56,752 bases of DNA from Polyangiaceae bacterium (lineage in GTDB: Bacteria; Myxococcota_A; Polyangia; Polyangiales; Polyangiaceae). This document shows positions 40,029 to 47,658 of this stretch, piece after piece. Position numbers and translations under genes: made by a program. Positions within the stretch are counted from its first letter, which is position 1; each line of letters opens with the position of its first letter. Under the pieces are notes generated by a model, which saw nothing but the letters and a program-made list of their open reading frames with translations, searched no databases and was not told the DNA's origin. The DNA lies in NCBI GenBank assembly GCA_013361525.1, contig JABFXY010000126.1, positions 1-56,752 of the forward strand, in the 5' to 3' direction.

Positions 40029-41119
40029 GGGAGCTCGTCCTCGACACGAAACCGGAAGTCGGCTGCGTTGTCGATGGAGGGCACGGCGGACTTCTGTAGA
40101 AGCAACGTGCGAATCGTCCACACGTCGGAGAACACGCGGTATCGAAGCGCGGTTTGATCGAGGTAGTCGACGCCGCTCGAACCGCCCGTGCCGGTGCGCC
40201 GCCCGATGATGCGCTCCACCATGCGGGCGTGACGCTGCCGCCAGATGAGAATCTTTTGCTCCATGGCGACGAGCGCATCGAGCGCCTCACGCGGCCACGC
40301 GAGGCGCGGCAGCTCTCGATAGCTCTCGAGGAACACCAACGCTGCGCGGACCTTGCGGCGCTCTGCCTTTTCCTCCGCCGGAAGATCGGGCTCGTCCTCT
40401 GCGAAGAGGAAGCGCGCGGCGCTCTCGGCTTCTTTTTCGTAGCGCGCCTTCCACAAGGCGAGATCCGCCGGGCTGAGGTTGAGCTGCGACTCGACGATCG
40501 CGAGGCGGTTCGTCATCTCCGAGCGATGCGCGGCGATGACGTCGGCGAGGAACTTGTCGGGCCCCTCTTTCGCGACGGGCGTGCGCGCGAGCCACGCGTA
40601 GACGACGTCCTTCAACGAGGGGCCGGCCGCGAGGCGCCGGTTGACGCGCTCGAGCGCGACGGATGCGCTGCCGTCTTTTCCGCGAAGCGCGTCCTTGTAT
40701 GTGCCCTCCGCGCCGAGCGTGAGCCGCTGGCGATCGTCGAGACCGAGGAGGATCTCGACCTCGCGGAGCTGCGCCGACTGAAACCCGCTCGCGCCGATGA
40801 GCGCGTCACGGAAACCGAGATAGTCGCGCGTCGTCAGCGTCTCCATCACCTCGAAGTGCGAGGCGGCCTGCTCGAAGATCGTGCTGATGCGGCGGAAAGA
40901 GCGCGTGGCATCGGCGAGCGCCATGTCGGGGACCGGGTCGTGGTTGAACAGATCCCGTGCGGCGACGAGCTCGCGAATGACGAGCTTGAACCAGAGCTCG
41001 TAAACCTGGTGAACGACGATGAAGACGACCTCGTCGTTCGAAAGCTTCTGTTCGTCGTCGTTCATCCCGCCTTGCAGACGGAGAAGCTCTTCGACCCGGA
41101 TGTACTCCCAATAGTTCAT
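40025..41119 (-). CDS. kynA: Tryptophan 2,3-dioxygenase
   Basis: A 364-residue heme dioxygenase opening the indole ring of L-tryptophan to N-formylkynurenine. Signatures are HQVYELWFKLVIREL (substrate His), GASGFQSAQLREVE, the heme-binding RQRHARMVERIIG and RTGTGGSSGVDYL near the C-terminus. Length suits the family. ATG 41119 is at the usual start of the homology (MNYWEYIRVEELL); an in-frame stretch before it has no start codon. The stop overlaps the HTTM-DCC gene by 4 bp. It is 75 bp after the preceding lipoprotein gene, so both may be one unit. No kynurenine formamidase is visible nearby. Confidence 0.95.
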   Translation of the reverse strand: MNYWEYIRVEELLRLQGGMNDDEQKLSNDEVVFIVVHQVYELWFKLVIRELVAARDLFNHDPVPDMALADATRSFRRISTIFEQAASHFEVMETLTTRDYLGFRDALIGASGFQSAQLREVEILLGLDDRQRLTLGAEGTYKDALRGKDGSASVALERVNRRLAAGPSLKDVVYAWLARTPVAKEGPDKFLADVIAAHRSEMTNRLAIVESQLNLSPADLALWKARYEKEAESAARFLFAEDEPDLPAEEKAERRKVRAALVFLESYRELPRLAWPREALDALVAMEQKILIWRQRHARMVERIIGRRTGTGGSSGVDYLDQTALRYRVFSDVWTIRTLLLQKSAVPSIDNAADFRFRVEDELP

Positions 41120-41193
41120 AGGCGTAAGCGGCTCGTTTCGGCGCGCAGTGTACTCGTCGAAGGCGCGGGAGACAGCTGCTACTTCGCCTCGAA

Positions 41194-41901
41194 CTAAGGA
41201 ACGCGCCGCAGGCCTTCTTCGCCGATATCGATCGGTGGTCCGTAATAGACCAGCTCCGCACGTTCGACCGCGCCGCCCGATTGAGCCTCGAGCGCGACGA
41301 TGCCGACATCCGGGCAAAGCGTCGTTTGAACGCGGAACGGGGAATCGCCGCCGCGCTCTTCCAGCGTGGTGAGGCAACCCGCGAATGAGCCTGCGGGCGT
41401 CGTGATCGATACGTCGGAGGCCGAGATGCGCGTCTTGCCGCCTTGGGGTCCGAGCCACGTCGTGTTCGGATCGATCGGCAGCTTGAGCAAGAAGGCGGGC
41501 GCGCCTGTCTTCGTCTGCGTGGCGATGCCGAGGCTCGAGAACTCGAAGACCTGTGTCCCGGCGGGCTTGCGCAGCTCGCCGCGCGTCGCCGAGGTGCGGT
41601 GCACCTTCATCATCAGGACGCCCGCTTGCACGGGGCCCTCTTTCAGCGCCTCGGTCTTGTAGTGGTAGAGCGTCCCGTCCTTCAGGGGGAAGAAGCGCTC
41701 CGCGGCCGAGCCGGAGGTGGCATCGACACCCGCGGTGCCGCCTTGCCACGTGGAAGAGCCGTCCGCCGACGACGTCGAGCTCGAGCAACCGGCGGCGACG
41801 AGCGCGAGCAGGGCGAGGGAGGCTCTGCTTCCTCGTGGGAGCCGCCCCGGCTGGTCTCGCTCCGCTCGACGTGGCCTGCCCCACGATGCTCTTTCGATCA
41901 T
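41194..41901 (-). CDS. Secreted lipoprotein, unknown function
   Basis: A 235-residue protein with a charged N-terminus, a hydrophobic segment ending in the lipobox LVAAGC (probable lipidation near residue 39) and a Ser/Thr/Gly-rich linker. The body is beta-rich (FFPLKDGTLYHYKTEALKEGPVQAGVLMMKVHRTS, TTLCPDVGIVALEAQSGGAVERAELVYYGP), a pattern seen in myxobacterial secreted proteins of unknown role. ATG 41901 overlaps the stop of the preceding gene by 4 bp (ATGA). The position before tryptophan dioxygenase suggests co-expression; no direct link to its pathway is visible. Confidence 0.75.
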   Translation of the reverse strand: MIERASWGRPRRAERDQPGRLPRGSRASLALLALVAAGCSSSTSSADGSSTWQGGTAGVDATSGSAAERFFPLKDGTLYHYKTEALKEGPVQAGVLMMKVHRTSATRGELRKPAGTQVFEFSSLGIATQTKTGAPAFLLKLPIDPNTTWLGPQGGKTRISASDVSITTPAGSFAGCLTTLEERGGDSPFRVQTTLCPDVGIVALEAQSGGAVERAELVYYGPPIDIGEEGLRRVP

Positions 41902-42248
41902 GACGATGTGGGGTGCACCGGGGGCACGTGTTGGTTCACCGGAGGCGGTTTGTCCGGGCGATGGCCGAGATAATGGCTCGCGAGGACGACCAGGAGGGCA
42001 ACCGCGAGGAGGAGCAGAATCCCGGCGATGGGATCGGGGTCGATGCGCCGCCGTAGCGACTTCGCCGCATCACGAACGGCCGGGTCGGACGCCTTTTCGG
42101 CGAGCTTCGGCGCCGCCTCGCGGACATAGGCGTAATTGCCCCGGTTGAAGGCATCGAGCAGCCGCGTGAGCTCAGGGTCGCGCGGCCAGTCGCGCGCGAA
42201 CGGGGGGATGACGGCCGGCGCATCGTTCATCGGGGGCTCAGCCTTCAT
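41898..42248 (-). CDS. Small single-pass membrane protein
   Basis: A 116-residue protein. The N-terminal ~70 residues are helical and charged (ELTRLLDAFNRGNYAYVREAAPKLAEKASDPAVRDAAKSLRRRI), followed by one membrane helix (IAGILLLLAVALLVVLASHYLG) and a short Pro-rich tail. ATG 42248 is used (MKAEPPMNDAP); ATG 42230 is also possible, and both lie in a tandem repeat. The stop overlaps the next gene by 4 bp. A TPR-like or scaffold role is a guess from the helical half. Confidence 0.7.
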   Translation of the reverse strand: MKAEPPMNDAPAVIPPFARDWPRDPELTRLLDAFNRGNYAYVREAAPKLAEKASDPAVRDAAKSLRRRIDPDPIAGILLLLAVALLVVLASHYLGHRPDKPPPVNQHVPPVHPTSS

Positions 42249-42278
42249 CGGGGCCCAGCGTTCATCGGGGGCTCAGCT
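42226..42278. repeat. Three tandem 17-18 bp copies spanning a stop/start junction
   Basis: On the minus strand GCTGAGCCCCCGATGAA is repeated three times, the middle copy one or two bases different. Each copy ends in ATGAA, so there are three ATG codons at 42265, 42248 and 42230. The first copy encodes the last residues and TGA stop of the upstream small lipoprotein; the others provide the start region of the next gene. Confidence 0.75.
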
Positions 42279-42576
42279 CCTCGGGGCTCGTTCGGTCGCG
42301 GAACGGCACGAGGACCTCGTCGTCTTTGTGGACGACGCACGAGACACCGTAGCAGTTGGCCTTGTAGCGCGCCTTCCGGCCACACCCCACTGCCTCGAAG
42401 TTGCCACCCCACTCTTCGTCGATGCGGATGTCCTCCACCGGGCAATCGAGGTCTTTTTCTGCGTCGTTGAGCACCAGCGGCTTGGCGTTTTGCGCCCCGA
42501 GTGGGTAGCCGGTCCCACAGGCCGCCGTCGCGACCATGAAGAAGAGCAAAGCGCTGGCGTGCGTAAACGTCGGCAT
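42262..42576 (-). CDS. Small secreted lipoprotein
   Basis: A 104-residue protein with a hydrophobic N-terminus (ASALLFFMVATAACG, probable lipidation near residue 20). The mature part has DLDCPVEDIRIDEEWGGNFEAVGCGRKARYKANCYGVSC, with four Cys and an alternation seen in small myxobacterial lipoproteins, but no known function. The stop TGA lies in the tandem repeat at 42226-42278 and overlaps an ATG. It is the first gene of the minus-strand run that leads to tryptophan dioxygenase and the HTTM genes. Confidence 0.68.
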   Translation of the reverse strand: MPTFTHASALLFFMVATAACGTGYPLGAQNAKPLVLNDAEKDLDCPVEDIRIDEEWGGNFEAVGCGRKARYKANCYGVSCVVHKDDEVLVPFRDRTSPEELSPR

Positions 42577-42648
42577 CGAAGGCGTGCGGGTTAAGAACCG
42601 GCGCGCATGTTGAACGGCGCTCTCGTCCGTGCCAAGGATGAAGTAACG

Positions 42649-43209
42649 ATGCTAGTTCGGCTCCTACTGGGGCTCGTGAAGGGGCTCGTCATCGGCGGCT
42701 TGATCGGCTTCGCCTTGGCGAAGCTCGGATTTGCGGCGCCGGGCGCCTTGGTCGCGTACCTGTCGGCGGCGCTCGTCGGCGCGCTCGTCGGGCTCGTCGC
42801 TGGTAAGCCCATCTGGGCCGCCGACGGGAAAATCGAGGCCGGGTTGAAGGCCGGCTTCGGGGCCGTGCTCGCCCTCGGCCTCATGTGGCTCACGCGGCGC
42901 TTCCTCACGTTCGGCCTGCCGTTCGATCTCGGCGCCCTCGCGGAGGCGAATCGCTCGCTGCACGAGACGGCCGACCGGGGGACCATCGGCGGCCTCGCCG
43001 TCACGTCGCTCGCGCTCGTCGCAGCCGTGCTCGGCGGGTTCTACGACGCGGACAACACGCCCGACTCCGGTGCGAAGTCGGATGCTTCGAAGGGGCAGAC
43101 GGCAGGCGCGTCCCCGAAGGCGCGTATCAAGGCGGCACCTGGTGCCGACCTCGACGAGGACCTCGGCCTCGACGAAGACGTCCCGCAGAAGAAGCAAGCG
43201 AAGCGGTAG
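42649..43209 (+). CDS. Membrane protein with charged C-terminal tail
   Basis: A 186-residue protein with about four hydrophobic segments (LLLGLVKGLVIGGLIGFALAKLGF, ALVAYLSAALVGALVGLVAG, KAGFGAVLALGLMWLTRRF, GLAVTSLALVAAVLGGFY) and a Lys/Asp/Glu-rich tail (DLDEDLGLDEDVPQKKQAKR). ATG 42649 has AAGGA about 10 bp upstream; an earlier in-frame start at 42607 is weaker. It is divergent from the small lipoprotein gene and ends 3 bp before the deacetylase start, so the pair is probably co-transcribed. Function unknown. Confidence 0.75.
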   Translation: MLVRLLLGLVKGLVIGGLIGFALAKLGFAAPGALVAYLSAALVGALVGLVAGKPIWAADGKIEAGLKAGFGAVLALGLMWLTRRFLTFGLPFDLGALAEANRSLHETADRGTIGGLAVTSLALVAAVLGGFYDADNTPDSGAKSDASKGQTAGASPKARIKAAPGADLDEDLGLDEDVPQKKQAKR

Positions 43210-43212
43210 CTC

Positions 43213-44034
43213 GTGTCTTTACCTCGCCTGGCCCTCATGATCGTGGTCGGGATCACCTATGGCGTGATCGCCGCCTCGCTGCTCGCTCACGCTCCTCCGC
43301 TCTGGTTCCTCGTCGCGCTGCTGACGACGCTCGCGGTCTGCGTGAACCTCGGCATCTTCTTTTTGAACCTCGGCGTCTTCGTCGACGTCGTCTCCGAACG
43401 CGAGCCCGGTCAACGAGCGGTCGCCCTCACGTTCGACGACGGGCCACACCCCGTCCACACGCGTCGCGTCCTCGACGCGCTCGACGCGGCGGGGGCCAAG
43501 GCGACGTTCTTCGTCATCGGCGCGAAAGCTTCCGAACATCCCGACGTCGTCGCGGAGATCGTACGACGCGGCCACGAGGTCGGTCTTCACAGCCACGTAC
43601 ACGACCACCTGCTCTTCATGCGCCACGAATCGAAGATCGTGCGCGACCTCGTCCGAACGCAGGACGCGATCGAGCGCGCCGCCGGCGTGCGTCCCAAGCT
43701 CTTTCGGCCGCCCGTCGGGTTCACGAGCCCGCGCACCCGCGTCGCCGTGAAAGAGCTCGGCCTCGTCGTCGTCGGTTGGAGCGCTCGAGCGTTCGACGGC
43801 GCCGGCCGCCCCTCGGCAGAACAAGTCGTCGCGCGCATCGAACCGGAGCTCCGCGACGGCGCCATCGTGCTGCTTCACGATTCCGCCGAACGCGGCGACA
43901 CGCCGCCGACGAGCATCGACGCGCTCGCCGAGCTCTTGCAGCTCCTTCGTCAGCGCGGGCTGAACAGCGTGACCGTCTCAGCCCTCATGGGTGGCGCCGA
44001 AGAGCGCGCCGTAGTAGCCCAAGTCGCACGATGA
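43213..44034 (+). CDS. Polysaccharide deacetylase (NodB-type) with N-terminal membrane anchor
   Basis: A 273-residue protein with two N-terminal hydrophobic segments (residues about 5-25 and 30-55), then a NodB homology domain: TFDDGPHP at 73-80 with the metal-binding Asp in DD, HSHVHDH (126-132) with metal-binding His, and RPPVGF; the C-terminal ALVLLHD-like DGAIVLLHDSAE supplies the last motif. It would remove acetyl groups from a cell-surface glycan such as peptidoglycan or a GlcNAc polymer. GTG 43213 is used. The stop overlaps the peroxiredoxin ATG by 4 bp. Confidence 0.88.
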   Translation: MSLPRLALMIVVGITYGVIAASLLAHAPPLWFLVALLTTLAVCVNLGIFFLNLGVFVDVVSEREPGQRAVALTFDDGPHPVHTRRVLDALDAAGAKATFFVIGAKASEHPDVVAEIVRRGHEVGLHSHVHDHLLFMRHESKIVRDLVRTQDAIERAAGVRPKLFRPPVGFTSPRTRVAVKELGLVVVGWSARAFDGAGRPSAEQVVARIEPELRDGAIVLLHDSAERGDTPPTSIDALAELLQLLRQRGLNSVTVSALMGGAEERAVVAQVAR

Positions 44035-44525
44035 GCACCACGACGATCACGGTCGGAGACAAGGTCCCCAGCGTCAAAATCAAGATCGCCGGCGAAAGCG
44101 GCGGCGGCGAGGAGACGAGCACGAACACCTTCTTTGCGAACAAGAGGGTCGTCGTCTTCGGTGTCCCTGGTGCCTTCACGCCGACCTGTTCCGCGAAGCA
44201 CTTGCCCGGCTTCGTCGAGAAGGCGGAAGAGCTCCGCGCCAAGGGCGCAGACGTCGTCGCCTGTGTCTCCGTCAATGACGCTTTCGTCATGGGTGCATGG
44301 GGTCGCGAGAACAAAGCCTTCGGCAAGGTCGTGTTCCTCGCCGACGGCAATGCCGACTTCGTGCGTGCGCTCGGCCTCGAGCTCGATCTCACCGCCAACG
44401 TCATGGGCGTCCGCTCGAAGCGATTCCTCGCCGTCTTCGACAACGGCGTTTGCACTTCCGTCGACGTCGAGCAGCCCGGCAAGTTCGAAGTCTCGAGCGC
44501 CGAAGCTGCATTGAAGCGGCTGTAG
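44031..44525 (+). CDS. Peroxiredoxin (Prx5/hybrid type)
   Basis: A 164-residue thiol peroxidase. The peroxidatic Cys53 lies in GVPGAFTPTCSAKHLPGF, the classic Prx5 signature with TPTC, and the GxxGxP-like loop KVVFLADGNADFVRALGL follows. A second Cys (about 146) may act in resolution. It reduces hydrogen peroxide and alkyl hydroperoxides in the cytosol. ATG 44031 overlaps the deacetylase stop by 4 bp. A longer in-frame reading from 42885 is only a shadow of upstream genes. Confidence 0.93.
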   Translation: MSTTTITVGDKVPSVKIKIAGESGGGEETSTNTFFANKRVVVFGVPGAFTPTCSAKHLPGFVEKAEELRAKGADVVACVSVNDAFVMGAWGRENKAFGKVVFLADGNADFVRALGLELDLTANVMGVRSKRFLAVFDNGVCTSVDVEQPGKFEVSSAEAALKRL

Positions 44526-44645
44526 GTTTGGCCACGGCGGGTCCGGGGGGGGTGGGCCCGCTGCATTCGGAAACGGACGCGGATGCGCACGCGCGTTGGC
44601 GCCGCGCTTCCGAGCGGGCGGGGCTGGGCGCGGCGGCCCGTGGCG

Positions 44646-44881
44646 GCGAAAGAACGAGGCACCATACCGAGTAGGGTCGGCAGTTCGTTCGCATTGGCGC
44701 CGCCAAGTGCGGCGCGCACGGCGCTGCGAGGGGAGTGCCGCCCGGGGCCGGCGAAAGAACTAGTCACGATACCGAGTAGGGTCGGCAGTTCTTTCGCATT
44801 GGCCGGCTCCGGCGGTTCGGGGCGGCCCGCGGCTGCGAAAGAACGAGGCACCATACCGAGTAGGGTGGGCAGTTCTTTCGC
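44646..44881. repeat. Three 47-bp palindromic repeats between convergent genes
   Basis: Copies at 44646-44692, 44751-44797 and 44835-44881 read GCGAAAGAAC-(GAGGC/TAGTC)-ACCATACCGAGTAGGGT-(C/G)GGCA-GTTC(T/G)TTCGC. Each is an imperfect palindrome: outer GCGAAAGAAC pairs with GTTCTTTCGC and inner ACC-TAC with GTA-GGT. The spacers differ (58 and 37 bp). The surrounding ~580 bp between the peroxiredoxin and sigma-partner stops hold no convincing gene. Confidence 0.8.
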
Positions 44882-44954
44882 GTCGGCCCGCCAGCCATTG
44901 ATTCGCGCCGCGGGCCGGATCTCCCGCGCGTTTCGCCACAGCGCGCCTGGGCTA

Positions 44955-45097
44955 AGTCCGCCCGAAGGGCGGCCGAATGACGATGAAGGGGCTGCCCAGA
45001 CTTCGGCGTTTCGGCCCGGTGTTCGGCCCGGCCTTCACTTGCGCGCGTCAGCGCGGGCCGGGCCGAAGGACGAGCCGAAACTCGGGACAGCCCCTCG
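44955..45097. repeat. 20-bp repeat copy 2 followed by a long hairpin
   Basis: The 20-mer AGTCCGCCCGAAGGGCGGCC (44955-44974) is followed, as at 1360, by ATGAAGGGGCTG and the closing AGCCCC. Here, however, an extra hairpin of about 80 bp is inserted at the tip: the left arm TTTCGGCCCGG...TTCGGCCCGGCC pairs with GGCCGGGCCGAAGG...GCCGAAA. The full stem is roughly 35-40 bp. The element ends 10 bp before the stop of the convergent minus-strand gene, so it is probably a terminator or mobile palindrome. Confidence 0.7.
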
Positions 45098-45107
45098 ACG
45101 CCACCAC

Positions 45108-46412
45108 CTATTCACGCCGAGACGGATCGACCCACGTAACCTCGTCGTCGCTCGGCTCTTCGTCGTCGGATGGATTCGAGACGAAAGGCAGGCCGGTCTT
45201 GCTGACAGGCTTGGGCGGCGCGGCCAGCGTCGCCGTGCCCGTACCCACCGCGGGCTCCGGAAACAAACTGGGGGGAGGCGGCACCGACGGTCTGCCGGGG
45301 GCCGGGTTTCGGAATGGGAGGACCGTGAGCGGCGCGAGAGAATCTGCCGTCACGGTGTCATCGGGCATTTCGACATCCGTTGCCATCGATGCGAGCTTCT
45401 CCTCGACCAACCGGACGAAACGTCCGCGGAGATCGGCATTGGCGCGAAACCGTAGCTCCCAGAGCTCGTGGACTCGGCGCCGCCGCTCGACGGTGTCGAG
45501 ACCGAGCTCGCGCATGATTGCGTCGGAGCGTTCAGGGGCCGCTCGCAATCGTGCCGCCAATTCGGCATAGCGGTCGAGCATGGTCAAGCCGAGCGCCCCG
45601 CGCTCGAAAGGCAATGTCGGGTCGCGTTCGTCGCCGGCGTCGACGACGGTGTCGCCTGATTGTTTGTGAATGGGTGCCGGCGGCGGTGGAATGGACGCCC
45701 TGCGCTGGCCGAAGGGCAACGTCTGCGGCGCCGTCGTCTCGGGCGGAAGTGTGCCCTCCGTATCGTGCGCGTCCGTGCTTTCGCGGGGAGCCTGCTCGAG
45801 GAGCTGGAAGGTTGCGAGGCACCGCTCCGGGACGACGACTGGCCCCGTCGTCTCCAGCATCGAATCAGGACCGACATTGTCGGCGTCGAGACCCGTATCG
45901 GGCGCCGCAGGTGTCCACGGAAACGGTCGTAATCGCATGCGACCAACCGTCAATCGCGTTGGCGCACGCGCTGCCGTCGCGCCTTCTTGCAGCTGCCCGG
46001 CGAGCTCGGGATCTCTCGCGGCCTTGGCTTTCCAAGCACGCCCGAGCCGACCGATGTCCCTCATCGTAATGCCTAATTCGGCGACGACGGCTCCTGCGTC
46101 GTGCGCCGCCGCCATCGCCCCGAGCAGCCCCAACCACGCGTCGGGATCGTCGTCGAGCGGGTCGATTGGCCTGCGCAGGCAATCTTCCGCGGCGCGGCGC
46201 TTTTGCATGTATTGCATTTGCAAGTCGTGCGCGTCTGCGATGGCCTCGCGCCAAGCCCGTTGTGCCGCGGGCCAAGTCGCGGGGTCGATGCCCTCCTGAT
46301 CGAATATCGCACCGGGCTCGAAGCCTTCTGCGAGCGCCGCGGTAACGCCCGCGAACTGCTCGAGCGACAGTCCTCCGAGAAGCTCGCCCTTGTCAGTCGG
46401 ACAATCGCTCAT
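45108..46412 (-). CDS. Sigma-factor partner protein with repeated helical modules
   Basis: A 434-residue protein without signal or membrane segment. Three modules with the same alternation occur: near residue 20 (EQFAGVTAALAEGFEPGAIFDQEGIDPATW...AWREAIAD), near 100 (DAGAVVAELGITMRDIGRLGRAWKAKAARDPELA) and near 300 (YAELAARLRAAPERSDAIMRELGLDTVERRRRVHELWELRFRANADLRG). They share an Ala-rich helix, an (E)LGI/LGL turn and a W/L-centred Arg helix. Between them lie Pro/Thr-rich linkers. ATG 46412 follows the sigma factor stop by 6 bp; ATG 46427 would overlap it. Co-transcription suggests a partner or regulator of the sigma factor; a direct anti-sigma role is inference. Confidence 0.7.
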   Translation of the reverse strand: MSDCPTDKGELLGGLSLEQFAGVTAALAEGFEPGAIFDQEGIDPATWPAAQRAWREAIADAHDLQMQYMQKRRAAEDCLRRPIDPLDDDPDAWLGLLGAMAAAHDAGAVVAELGITMRDIGRLGRAWKAKAARDPELAGQLQEGATAARAPTRLTVGRMRLRPFPWTPAAPDTGLDADNVGPDSMLETTGPVVVPERCLATFQLLEQAPRESTDAHDTEGTLPPETTAPQTLPFGQRRASIPPPPAPIHKQSGDTVVDAGDERDPTLPFERGALGLTMLDRYAELAARLRAAPERSDAIMRELGLDTVERRRRVHELWELRFRANADLRGRFVRLVEEKLASMATDVEMPDDTVTADSLAPLTVLPFRNPAPGRPSVPPPPSLFPEPAVGTGTATLAAPPKPVSKTGLPFVSNPSDDEEPSDDEVTWVDPSRRE

Positions 46413-46417
46413 CGGGT

Positions 46418-47056
46418 TCACGCGCATTCCAGACTGGTGAATCCGCGGCGGTGAAGCTGGCGCCGGCAGAGATCGAGCGCGCGGCTGTGATATCGCCGCA
46501 CCGACCGGCTGCTCACGCGGAGCACCTCGGCGATGTCGTCGACCTCGATGCCCGCGCCATATCGCATCTCGAGAACTCTGCGTAGCAGTGCGGGGAGGCA
46601 TTCGAGCGCACGTGCCAGCGCCTCCAACAGCTTTTCGCAATACTCGCGCGTCGCGTACATCTCCTCCGGCGTGCGCGTCATCGCAGCCGACGGCAACGAC
46701 GCCACGCGCGCTCGCGGCATCGGTGCCTCCTCCGACTCGTCGTCGTCCGGCTCCTCGAAGATGACCTGACACCGGCGGTGGCGAAGCTCGGAGCCCGTCG
46801 CCCTGCCGAGCATCCGGACGATGAGCTTCCACGCGAACCCGTCGAATGGCACGCCGCGGGTTCGGTCGAATCGAGCGGCCGCGACGCACAAGCCGACCGA
46901 CGCGACGCCTCGGAGATCCTCGAACGAGAGGCACGACCGCAGGCGCGCAATTCTTGCGGCACGTGACGCAACATTCGTGTTCTGGGCGAGACCGCGCTGG
47001 GCCTTGGTCAGCGGATGAAGTGAACGAGCCTTGGATGAAGCGAGCGAGACCGACAC
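46418..47056 (-). CDS. RNA polymerase sigma-70 family sigma factor
   Basis: A 212-residue sigma factor. Region 2 lies around residues 35-75 (CLSFEDLRGVASVGLCVAAARFDRTRGVPFDGFAWKLIVRML), with the FDRTRGVPFDGFA block typical of region 2. Region 4 is near the C-terminus (LPALLRRVLEMRYGAGIEVDDIAEVLRVSSRSVRRYHSRALDLCRRQL), with a helix-turn-helix and the VSSRSVRRYHSRAL recognition helix. A central acidic stretch (FEEPDDDESEE) divides them. GTG 47056 has an ideal AGGAGG 8 bp upstream. It is not ECF-like because regions 2 and 4 are separated by a long insert. Its regulon is unknown. Confidence 0.85.
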   Translation of the reverse strand: MSVSLASSKARSLHPLTKAQRGLAQNTNVASRAARIARLRSCLSFEDLRGVASVGLCVAAARFDRTRGVPFDGFAWKLIVRMLGRATGSELRHRRCQVIFEEPDDDESEEAPMPRARVASLPSAAMTRTPEEMYATREYCEKLLEALARALECLPALLRRVLEMRYGAGIEVDDIAEVLRVSSRSVRRYHSRALDLCRRQLHRRGFTSLECA

Positions 47057-47206
47057 GGCGGGGACCTCCTGCGCGTCCGAAAAGCGCAGCGAGGAGTCGG
47101 TCCCCGAGGCCGTCCATGGACAGGCCTTCGCTCGACGAGCGGTATGGGTTCGCCCAGGCACGACCGTTGCGAGGGCCGTTCACTGCTCACCGGGCGAGCC
47201 GCTTCC

Positions 47207-47596
47207 ATGTGTGTTGCCGTTACAGGAGGAGAGGTCCTGCTCGTGGATGACGACCGCGCTGTGCTCGCGGCGGTGGAACGCGCGCTCGCGTTCCACGGGT
47301 TCGTCCTCACGGCGTGCTCGGACCCGCTCGCTGCACTCGCGCTGATCGAGAGATGCCCGCTGCGATTTTCGGTCGTCGTCACCGACCTCGACATGCCCGC
47401 GATGTCGGGCCTCGAGCTCGCGGATTCGATTCGTAAACGAGCTCCGCTCGTCCGTGTCCTTCTGTATTCGGGATCGCTCGACCTCGGCGACACGTCGGGT
47501 CGCGTCGATGCCTACTTGCCCAAGCCGAGCGGCATCGCCGTCCTCGCAGATCGGGTGAAGGAGCTCTTGGCGGCGCCGCCGCACGCGGGAGCCTGA
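47207..47596 (+). CDS. Stand-alone response-regulator receiver domain
   Basis: A 129-residue CheY-like protein with no output domain. LLVDDDRAVL carries the acidic pair, D60 (VVVTDLDMPAMSGLEL) is the phospho-acceptor, S88 lies in LLYSGS, and K106 in AYLPKPSG completes the set. It is divergent from the sigma factor, so it could relay a phosphate signal to it or to another system. No histidine kinase is visible in the window. ATG 47207 is used; later starts would lose the first beta strand. Confidence 0.9.
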   Translation: MCVAVTGGEVLLVDDDRAVLAAVERALAFHGFVLTACSDPLAALALIERCPLRFSVVVTDLDMPAMSGLELADSIRKRAPLVRVLLYSGSLDLGDTSGRVDAYLPKPSGIAVLADRVKELLAAPPHAGA

Positions 47597-47658
47597 TCTC
47601 CGCGAGCGCCTTGCCCGGCGTCCGACACCAGCGGGCCGATCTCGGGTAGGTATCGGTC

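Noticed and set aside
45108..47183. 691-residue minus-strand reading
   Set aside because: It fuses an out-of-frame reading of the sigma factor gene to the real 434-residue protein.
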